From the NCBI GenBank assembly GCA_020284085.1, contig JACEVL010000045.1:2694696-2758695 (forward strand): a DNA stretch of 64,000 nucleotides. The letters run 5' to 3'. Position numbers and translations under genes: made by a program. The DNA is from Aporrectodea caliginosa. Taxonomy: Eukaryota > Annelida > Clitellata > Crassiclitellata > Lumbricidae. The stretch's first letter is position 1; every line of letters begins with the position of its first letter. The notes under the pieces are model-generated. The model was not told the origin of the DNA. It did not search any database and saw only the letters and a program-made list of their open reading frames with translations. Shown piece by piece: positions 55,494 to 64,000 of this stretch.

Positions 55494-57170
55494 CTTTTGG
55501 GATTCATTTACAGCCGGGTAACTTGCATCTGCCTTTTTTGTCACTATACATGGGCCAGTGTTCAAACTGTCGGTGCGAACCGCTGTAATCGGCAACGCTG
55601 CCTTTGCCCTATGAGCTTCATCAACAGACAGTGATGGGCGTCCTCGTTTCAGTCTTGCTGTCTTGCCAGGTTTCATCAAAGATTCAGCAATGTTCAGCTT
55701 GAATTTTAATAACGGTAACTGCTGCGATGTGGGGACTTGATTCTCGACGACATCTCGATGGTACTTCGGCCCACTCTGGACAACAGATAGATCCCGAAAA
55801 TGCCACAACAGACGATGGTACCACTTCTTTGATTGCACAGGTATTCTATATAATGCCAGCAAAGAATCCCAACAGATCAACCCCACCCATAAACTGGTTG
55901 TACAGTTGCACAGCTGACGGATACTTGATCTGCACATACTCGTTTTTCTTCGTATCCCACCATTGTATGATGTGAACAGGTTCCGCTGTAGCAAAGGAGC
56001 TCAGCAGCACAACACCTCTATTTAATTATCGAACCACTGTACAGTGTACAGCTCTCGATTGAACATCATCGACTGTAGCTGTTTTGATCTCTGTTGTTCC
56101 TCTGCCTTTTTTCTTCATGTCGGCATCACTAAGCATATTAAAGCCCTGAACATGGTTGATCCTCACGGTTCCCAAGCATGCAATCCCTTGCTTCCAGAGT
56201 GTTGTAAGAAGTTTTGGAGTGGTAAACCAGTTATCAAAGTACACTTTGTGCCAAACATGGCGTGCAATTGGGGAAAGTAGTTTGAGAACAATATTGCCTG
56301 ATGCATGGATATCTGGTTGACCTGGACAGGCCTCAATCTTTCCAGTGTACACTGTACACGTCTGTATTGTGCACCAAACCATCAACACCAGAGAGGACAA
56401 AAATCTTATATCCCCATTTCTTGGGCTTCTTTGGATTGTATATCCTCGATGCTGATGATCCCTTGAATGGCACCACTTGCTCATCAGTGCTCAGTTTCTC
56501 AGCTGCAGTTACAAGGTTGAACTTCGATGTCCGATCATTGACAACAGGACGTAGCTTATACAGTTTGTCTGTGCAGCCAACAGAGCGAGAGGAGTTATCA
56601 TTACAGTGCAGAAAACGCTTTATGTTTTCAAATCCCCGGAGGGTCATCACACTGGCAATTTTCTCATAGCGCATGTCTGTGCTCCAGTAAAGTCGTGCTC
56701 TTGGCATTTTCACAACACTACTCATAAACAAAATTCCAATGAACTGCTCTCCAGTTCAGCTTCCACTAAATCCAGTGGCTTGTTGGGATTCCACTGGACA
56801 GAGTAGATGTTCGATTTATTTACAATTTTCCTGAGATGTTCTTATCAAAAACATCATGGAAATATTCTATCAGGAGCTTGACTTCTTCAGGTTCATACTG
56901 TGCACCAGTGAATGCAATATCAGGGGACTTCACCTTTTCCGGCTTTGCCGTTTTCCAAGAGACTTTCTTACTTGCAGCTTTACCTTTTAAATGCATGATC
57001 AGAGGTCCATTATCTGAATCGCTGCCTGAATTACATTTGTAAGAGTTGTTTCGAGCAGCAGGATTTTCGTCATCATTCTCCGACTCCAACTCACTGTCTT
57101 CAGACTTGGTGGAAGGGCACGTACACAGACGTTTTTCTTTCCGTAGAAACTTGCTGGATTCATCTGCAGC
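55494..57170 (-). pseudogene. piggyBac-like transposase pseudogene
   Basis: The minus strand carries an acidic N-terminus (about 57090-56820). The transposase body follows: RYEKIASVMTLRGFENIKRF, LSTDEQVVPFKG (first catalytic Asp), NPKKPKKWGYKIFVLSGVDG, a frameshift near 56340, EACPGQPD, VYFDNWFTTPKLL (second Asp) and GTVRINHVQGF. A further shift leads to FMGGVDLLGFF (third Asp, about 55890), and QSKKWYHRLLWH. The motif order is that of piggyBac/PGBD transposases. At least three frame changes; the Cys-rich C-terminal domain is not evident. The TTAA target sites could not be fixed. Confidence 0.8.
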
Positions 57171-59581
57171 ACAATAATGAAAATAAATGTAACCACATGA
57201 TTATACAACGATTTACGAAGGCTTACGTCAGCGGGTTGGGGACACACAAAAAACCCAAAACCACTTGTTTCTCAACATCACACAGCAAAGTCACGAATAT
57301 AAAATGAAAATTCTATTAAGGAATTCATAACGTGTATTTATATCATGTTTATCATTGATTTGTTACTGTAGTTGCCTGCCATTCAGACAGCATGACGTCT
57401 GTAGGGCAAAATGCCCAAGCATGGACACAGTGTGAACTGTGGGCAACAAACCTAATTTCTACATTTTACACGATTATAGCATAACTCAAACCAAAAATTC
57501 ATTTTCCTAATGTGGAAGTATAATAATATAACTTTACTAACCTTTTGATTGATCAATATATCTCAAAACAAGCAAGAAAACAATTCCACACACACAGTCG
57601 ATATTATTGTTTATATTCTGCTGATAACATCAACATTTCTGTAAGTAAGGTACACTACTGGTAATGAATTTTTCACTGCAACTTGAAATACAAGCTTCAT
57701 TGACATTCACTAGAGGGCAATAGCTGCAAATCTGATTATTGCTCCCAGTTAACAGCGTACAATATCTGAATATCCCGTGATACAGGTGTGTTGCCCAGGA
57801 TTCACACAAGCGATCTAGCTTCCATGTTTTCGTCAAAGCATATCACTCAAAGCGAACATGTATTAGTCAAAAGTAAATCACTCGAAGCGTTATGTTTGGT
57901 GTAATTTGTTTAATAAAAATCAAGGAATTGCTCTTCAATGAAGTTTGAAGAAGCCGGAGCGCTTTCGTCGTATTGCTAGACACTTCAGCAGCCATGATAG
58001 ATGTATATTCGGACAGAATAGGACAGATAGAACTTATCATTCAGTATTCATAGACAAGTTGCACCTCTTCTATACTTGAGACTGTGTAGTATGAGAATTG
58101 TCAAAAACGCCTGTAAGTCATCCACAGTAATGGTTGGCTGATCTGTTTGTCTGGCTCACTGACAATTTGTTTCATGACACTTTCACCAAGAAAAAGTTTC
58201 AAATAGTTGAGACAATCATGTTCAACGTTTGTCCATGCGATTACTTAATCTGTCTATTGCCTGTAACATACTTTCTGTGTCTCTGACTGTTGTTTGGTAT
58301 TTAACATGACAGTTTGCCGTTATGTGTGCAATTGTTCGGAAGCTAGCTTCTCGTTCATTGTGGTCTATCCCGTACATCGTGGTTTTACAGATGGAACTCG
58401 GTGACGTATATTAATTTCTAAGAGAAAATTCCACATTTAGTATAAATTCTGACGCATTTCGACAACATGGTCTTCTTCAGAGAAACTGAATGGTTTAGAG
58501 TAGAGTTAGGTGTTGGTATCTGTGTTTGAGTTCGTATGGTGCATAGTCATTTGGGGCTCAATATTTTCTTTCATATGGTTACTGTGGTTATCAGTTTATA
58601 TGAAGTTAGACCCTTTATTCAGAACAGTTGTTTCAAAACCAGTTTATAGTTGGACAGATTGTTAACACAAGGATTTTCTTAAGTATCTACGTGCTTAATA
58701 AGGAAGTTTTCTGTTTCCTGGATCTGTTCCTTCGTTTTTAGTTAAAAGTATGTCTCAGAAACGTGAATCCTTCCATGTGGTTCGAAGTTGCAGAATGTGG
58801 GAAGCTATTCCTCGGTTCTTGATGTGTACTAAGTCCAGGTCGTACTTGGTTGTAGGCAGGATCAATGTTAGTCTGAACCAGCGTGCCACTGTGTGTTGTG
58901 TTGCTTGCATTAGTTTGACCTGTTGTGTCCAAGCATCATGTTGTCACGGTCTGGATTTGCTTCTCAAATTATGGTTTTGCTTATTATGATGATAAAGTGA
59001 AGGACGGTTTCTGAAGCCCATGGGTATGTGGTTCTTGAGTTATTGGTTGATATTAATGACCGCCATAGCTGGTCCCGACTTGTTCTCTGGTAGCTTTTGG
59101 TAGTTGTACCTTACAACCTGACTAAGCAATGGCATAACCACTGAGTGAGGGTTGTTGGTTGAAAGTTCTCTGAGGGTCCAACTGCCTTGATGAAGAAAGC
59201 GAGGAGGTTACCCGGTGTCTGATCTGCGCCATCATGTATTTATCATACTTCTAGTTACCGGGAGAGGTTGTGTTTTATACTTTCTACTTGGCTCCAGATA
59301 GTTGACGCAACCAACCAAAATCGTGATTCTTCAGCATCAGACTGCAGATGACCAGGGAGGGTGTCACAAATGTGGTTTCCCATATTGTGAGTGAGTTCAA
59401 ATCCCTTGGTTCAAAATGTTCACTTTGCCCTAGCTGTAGATTAATTACCCAAAACCTAATATAGTAATCTACACTGCAGTGATATTTCAGTTCTAAAATT
59501 AATTCCCAATTTCAATTCTGATTCAGTTCTAAGGCTCTAATTTCAGTTCTAATTCTATTTCTATTCTGAAAATAATTCCTA
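57171..59581. other. Unassigned region
   Basis: No domain recognised in any frame. At 58451-58480 the minus strand carries a CTGAAGA...GTCGAAA motif like that near Penelope-like element ends. A minus-strand frame at 58738-58932 is not identified. Confidence 0.4.
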
Positions 59582-59694
59582 TTTCAGTTCTTGTTCAAGT
59601 TCTGAAATAATTTCAGTTCTAATTCAAGTTCTGAAATAATTTCAGTTCTAATTCAAGTTCTGAAATAATTTCAGTTCTAATTCAAGTTCTGACA
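59582..59694. repeat. 29-bp tandem repeat
   Basis: Nearly four copies of a unit TTTCAGTTCTAATTCAAGTT + CTGAAATAA, preceded by diverged TTCAGTTCTAA copies from about 59485. Confidence 0.9.
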
Positions 59695-59719
59695 AAGCTA
59701 TTTTTTCAAACTCCACTAT

Positions 59720-59938
59720 CAAATAACAGTGCACACATACAAAAGCTGCTAGTCAGTTCGAACTTCTTACATGGCTAGATGCCTAACTTAGAACGTTTTT
59801 GTCCAGCTTGAGAAATAGTCTGATTTCTCTATAACAGTGCAAATATACAAAAGCTGCAAGTCAGCTCAAACATCATACGTGGCTAGATGCCCAACTTCAA
59901 ATGTTTTGGTTGAGCTTCAGAAAAACTCTGATTTCTAA
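59720..59938. repeat. Tandem duplication of a unit of about 107 bp
   Basis: AACAGTGCACACATACAAAA and its copy AACAGTGCAAATATACAAAA start at about 59725 and 59832; both continue through AGCTGC, GGCTAGATGCC and a TCTGATTTCT end. Confidence 0.8.
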
Positions 59939-60290
59939 TGATTTATGCATCCTATTGCGGCGCCCGGAAGTTAGCAACCCACACAAAGAAAAGATCCTTT
60001 CTACATAGGCTTGGGAGGCGGGTGCAGACAGAAGGTCTTCTGCTACTGGGGCAATCTTGTTGTAGGAGCCATGTCTACCCTTCCAGAAATCCATGGCATT
60101 TGTTACGCCGACTTCCGCTATGTCGGCAACGTATCGGTTTATATGTCCGGTCACAGTGTCCATGTTCCCCGACACTCCTGCTGCTGCAGATTTCTGCGAA
60201 AGCAATTTGGAATTCAGAAATTTAAAGCGCTTAAGGGCTGGTGGCAAACTAGTACACTGGTTATGTTCACTTTGACCTAAATAAACCTTT
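59897..60290 (-). pseudogene. hAT transposase C-terminal dimerisation domain
   Basis: The minus strand encodes NAMDFWKGRHGSYNKIAPVA then EDLLSAPASQAYVERIFSLC and GLLTSGRRNRMHKSLEIRVF to a stop. FW...LA...LLS.PAS.A.VER.FS..G......R..M is the hallmark of the hAT family C-terminal domain. The catalytic N-terminal two-thirds is not seen upstream (60290-61000), so this is a fragment. Confidence 0.8.
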
Positions 60291-62825
60291 CAGCAACTAT
60301 TCACACAGTGTTTTAATACAGTTAAGTATTGTTTTTGTTTCGGTTCAGTTTCTTTGAATTTCAGTCACCGAAGTTTCTTATGCAACATTTACAACTCTCT
60401 AGCTATTTACATGCCACTCTATTATATTGTAAAATGGCAAACACAGAAGTCTGCATCCTACTGTAGAACACTTGTGCTGACTCATCCAGTTTCCTTCCAA
60501 CTTTTAACTCTCTGGTTAGAAAGTTTTTTAGCCTTGAATCGTAAAAAACACCTTCAGACCAAAAATCAAGGTTGTTACCACTTCTCTCACTCGTCCGACT
60601 GTCGAAGAACCACCCAAACAAATTTTCCTCTGACAAAAATATTAAACCCTTGACAATTTCTCCGTCACCATCCAGTATTCTTTCTGCTTGTTTCACCAAA
60701 GTTGAGCTAATGAGAGATGCTTCCCAGAAACTGATATAAAAGTTAATTACACTTCTGCAATAGACACATGCCCCTCTGTTACAGTAGGCGTCACCCATAC
60801 ATGTTTGTGTGAAATGAAATTCACACACCAAATCAAAACCACCAGAAAGAATTAAAACTATTCTACTTCTTACCCGAAAGCATAAACTGAGAGGTTTGGA
60901 CTCAGTTTAAAAATCTCTAGGCTACCATTTACTTGAAACAATGGCGCCCATCTTTCAGCTAACTCTTCTCTGTTCTCCCTGCCTTCCTGTCTAGCTCAAT
61001 CGTAATAAATTTGATTTAACGCCTTTTGTGACACAAAGTTACGGCCAATTGAGGTGGTCAAGCAGATAAGATGCACAGTCCACCAAAGCCGTGCATGTGT
61101 GACACAATACTAAGAATGTCTCGTGTGTCAATCCTGGCTTTTAAAAAATTATTCTCTTCTGTAGCAAGCTGGCAAGATCTTTCCAATACCTCAGCAATCA
61201 TGATGTAAACATTTATACGTCCAAACCCTACACATAGACCATTTCAAATAATCAAATAATCTGACAGTTGTTTACATAGATAATCCAATAGAATTAAAAT
61301 CAGAAGTAAACTCAACACAGTAAAGTATTACCTAACCTATAGTTCTGTGTGCTCAGCAGGTACCAGTAGCACATACTCTGGCATAGTGGGAGGTAATTGA
61401 TCTCCATTTCTTGGTGGTATCTTGGATGTCGAAGGATCCGGTAGGGGCGCTGATGTACCAAGCAATCCAGGAGGAGGCGCATGTGTCCGGGTTCCAACTC
61501 CCGGGGTAGTAGTATGGCGGGGGCGGCGGTGAGTGACTCAAAAATCGAGTTGTGGAATGGAATTTGTATTGGTGGTATTGCGATTTTGGTGTCGTAATGA
61601 ATGGTATGGCGTCCTCCTGACGTATGCATTTCTCTGGTATGGTGTTGGACTCTGTTGGCTTTCCTGGTTAGTCCCAGTTTCCTCTCTACCAATAGGTAGT
61701 GGACCGCTGACGACTTGATTGAATAGAGGTGTAGTGGATTTGAGTGGGGTGTTGAAAGTATTGGGTCTCTATGTGGAGGGGTGCAGAGGTGCAATGGATA
61801 TGCATTGTTGCATAATCATTCCTGTTTACCCTTGGTGTTTCATTCTGCCTCTGTTTGTATAAGTAGCTGCTAGCCTAGGTTGCTGACCTGAAGGCTTTTG
61901 CTAATATCAGTGTTGCATTTTTTAATTGAACTGTTGTAGTTCAGGTTCTGAAGGTTGGCGATAGAAATCTTCCAATTGCCATGAAAAAAATGAGGAGTGA
62001 TTTTGACGCAAGAATCTTGTGCAAATAATCCAAAGGAATAGAATCATGCTAAATTATAATACATGTTGCCTCCTTCTTTCCTCCCTTTTCTCGGCGCTCT
62101 TGCTTTCCTGCTCTTCCATGACCGTCGTCATTTCGACCACATTGCGTTCCTCTTGGTCTAAATACACGTGTACGCTAATACGTTCAAATCAGAAGAATAC
62201 CTGAAGTAACCTGAGCCATGAATGCTAAGGTGTCCGGATTGCAAAAGCAACTGATTCAGAGTTTCATACAAATTACGAATCGTATAAAAGACAATAACAC
62301 ACCTTGTACATTTCTAGTTGTTATATGTGATGCGACATATGAAAAGGGACCACTTAGCCGGTATTGGACTTATTCATACCACCATATTCAGCAAAAAATT
62401 CTGAAAATAATGATAATTATAATGTTACATGCTGGGAGTCAAATTGATTTATCTGTAGATTTTAGAACGTGAATTACCCGAAATATGCGATTTTCGGTAA
62501 AACTCATTTAAAGTTAAGAATGCTCACAGCATATCCATATCTTGGAAGTTATACAGCTGAGCATTTATTTCAGCTCAGTGTAGCATATACTTCATAACGG
62601 AGTCCAGCACTTGAGTCAAATAATAGGCAGTAAAGAAATTTCTCAGTGTTTTATTGCCATAAAATGGCTTTTTTTCCTGAAAAAAATGAAAATGTCACCC
62701 TACACAAATGCAATAAGTCAGTGGCCAATAAATGAACAATCTGGCTGTCAAATGATAATCTGAAATTATCTCCAGCTGTAATGTTGAAAAAAGTACCAAA
62801 ACTGGCTTTATACACTCAAATTATG
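60291..62825. other. Unassigned region
   Basis: Minus-strand frames of 142 codons (60403-60831, with CYCRSVINFY-like Cys residues near its start) and 160 codons (61312-61794) are open but match nothing known to me and lack clear splice logic. They may be chance or decayed transposon sequence. No other feature. Confidence 0.35.
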
Positions 62826-63530
62826 TTAATCGTCTTTATTAACAGAGCGACGCAGTGGACATGTAAAAATGCCATTGCGCACTGAATTCCGATGTCCAAC
62901 TGCTTTGCAGTAGGAACAGGTTGGACTCTTGCGTTTGGCAACTGGGAGGCATTGTTCTTCAGCATGCTCCACTACTATAGCATCTGATTGAGGTCTGATG
63001 ATCGTAGCTGAAGGCTGAATCATGATACTGTCTGCCGCTGGTTCCGGTGAAGCACTGCTGCATGCGTCTGGTTCTGGTTGGCAACCAGTCTCTGGAGCCG
63101 GACAGAGGATATCTTTTGCATAGTCTGGACAGTATGGTCTGATTTTAGAATGTAAATATGACTTTCGCTGTGCAGACAAACCTAGTGACGACAATGTGTT
63201 TGGCAAAGAACTTGACAGCAGATCCGCGTGACAAATGGTGAAAGAGACTGTATCTTCATCTGCAGAACTCACCATGCACTTCACAGTTCCAGGATGCTGA
63301 GCCTCAAAAACAAGATGATGAAATTTCTTTAGTTCTGGAATAGCTTTGACAGATGAAAACTTCTCTTGCCAGTTGTAAGTCGGTACAAAGATGTGTCCTT
63401 TTTCGTTACCCACCAGCTGTGGGATCAGCATCTTGGATAGTGGACTGCTATCAGTGATACACTGTGCAATAGGGTGGAGTGAATCCGAGTGAAAAACAAT
63501 TTTTTCTCGAATTTCAAAATCCGTTAGTGA
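62826..63530 (-). CDS. Unidentified ORF with C-terminal Cys/His motif (partial, transposon-associated?)
   Basis: Open from 63530 (preceded by TGA) to a stop at 62826, about 234 codons. The first Met (63431) follows another 33 open residues, including DFEIREKIVFHSDSLHPIAQ and CITDSSPLSK, so the true 5' part may be an upstream exon. The middle (NEKGHIFVPTYNWQEKFSS, SYLHSKIRPYCPDYAKDI) looks like real protein. A Pro/Ser-rich linker leads to CSYCKAVGHRNS...FTCPLRR, a C-x2-C-x4-H-x10-C arrangement like a zinc knuckle. I do not recognise the family. Surrounding transposon relics suggest, but do not prove, a mobile-element origin. Confidence 0.5.
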   Translation of the reverse strand, partial: SLTDFEIREKIVFHSDSLHPIAQCITDSSPLSKMLIPQLVGNEKGHIFVPTYNWQEKFSSVKAIPELKKFHHLVFEAQHPGTVKCMVSSADEDTVSFTICHADLLSSSLPNTLSSLGLSAQRKSYLHSKIRPYCPDYAKDILCPAPETGCQPEPDACSSASPEPAADSIMIQPSATIIRPQSDAIVVEHAEEQCLPVAKRKSPTCSYCKAVGHRNSVRNGIFTCPLRRSVNKDD

Positions 63531-63589
63531 TCAAAAGTTGCGTATGGTATCACAGAAATGCTACAAAAATTTTGAAATTTTTATGTTGA

Positions 63590-64000
63590 CGTCTTCTGCC
63601 CTCTACCGGACGATTTAAGGACAAAATGGCTGCCAATTACTTCAGATGACTAAAAGTAAAGCATTTTATGTGACAGAAACACGGCTTTAGGCTCTAAATT
63701 AAGATTATAGGGTTCAAGGAATGCAATGGAATCAAAGATATATATGTAGCACTTCAAAAAATCAAAATGGCGGACAAAATGGCGGCCAGAATCTTAAAAT
63801 GGCAATTGATGAAGTCATGTATGCAATGGAATCATGATTTCAGGGTCTGAGTCAACATTTTCGAGGTCAACAAATATGATGAAGCCAATGTCATTCAGGT
63901 AGCACTGCACGAAAACCAAAATGGCGGACAAAATGGCGTCCATATCCTGGAATTGGCTATTAGTGGAGTTCTGTATGTAATTATTTAGTATTGAAATCAC
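63590..64000. repeat. 153-bp tandem repeat running off the window end
   Basis: GACAAAATGGC recurs at about 63620, 63773 and 63927, a period of 153-154 bp. GTAGCACT and ATGCAATGGAATCA recur in the same relative positions. About two and a half diverged units are visible. Confidence 0.85.

Overview
This is a transposon-rich stretch of an animal (metazoan) nuclear genome. The evidence is GT/GC-AG introns with phase-consistent exons, an L1CAM-related immunoglobulin (Ig) receptor gene, an F-box gene, and many non-LTR, LTR and DNA transposon copies. A Gmr1-type Ty3/gypsy element (integrase upstream of reverse transcriptase), LINEs of RTE, CR1 and L2 type, and the general AT-rich look suggest an invertebrate, plausibly a marine deuterostome. 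The species cannot be named from sequence alone.

Layout. 1-11.8 kb (+): an 11-exon Ig receptor gene of 881 codons, with introns carrying two transposons with clear target-site duplications (a hAT-like and a MULE-like element), a piggyBac relic and a long ATT microsatellite. 12.0-17.1 kb: an 894-bp tandem duplication of a CR1 LINE fragment, its first copy split by an intact-ORF RTE-like LINE. A relic of the receptor's tail repeat follows at about 17.15 kb. 17.4-30 kb: LINE fragments (one L2-like element with a long RT ORF), a palindromic mariner fragment and dispersed low-copy repeats. 31.4-34.9 kb (-): a three-exon F-box/beta-propeller-like gene. 35.7-48.4 kb: a 13-bp minisatellite array of about 5.9 kb split by a young Gmr1-like LTR retrotransposon with an uninterrupted Gag-Pol ORF. 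49.0-50.2 kb: a hAT-like non-autonomous element with perfect 8-bp target duplications. 52.8-60.3 kb: decayed DNA-transposon genes (an unnamed DFAENY/AAQYKN family with a nested LINE, a piggyBac, a hAT C-terminus). 62.8-63.5 kb (-): an unidentified ORF ending in a Cys-rich motif. The window ends in a 153-bp tandem repeat.

Only two genes look like host genes. The Ig receptor has L1CAM-like extracellular domains but goes straight from the last Ig domain to one membrane span. It has no fibronectin domains and no ankyrin-binding FIGQY motif. Its cytoplasmic tail is made of about 19 copies of an 11-residue unit carrying YxxL motifs, some at ITAM-like spacing. This is the most unusual coding structure in the window. 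The F-box protein would be a substrate adaptor of an SCF-type ubiquitin ligase. No functional link between the two genes is visible.
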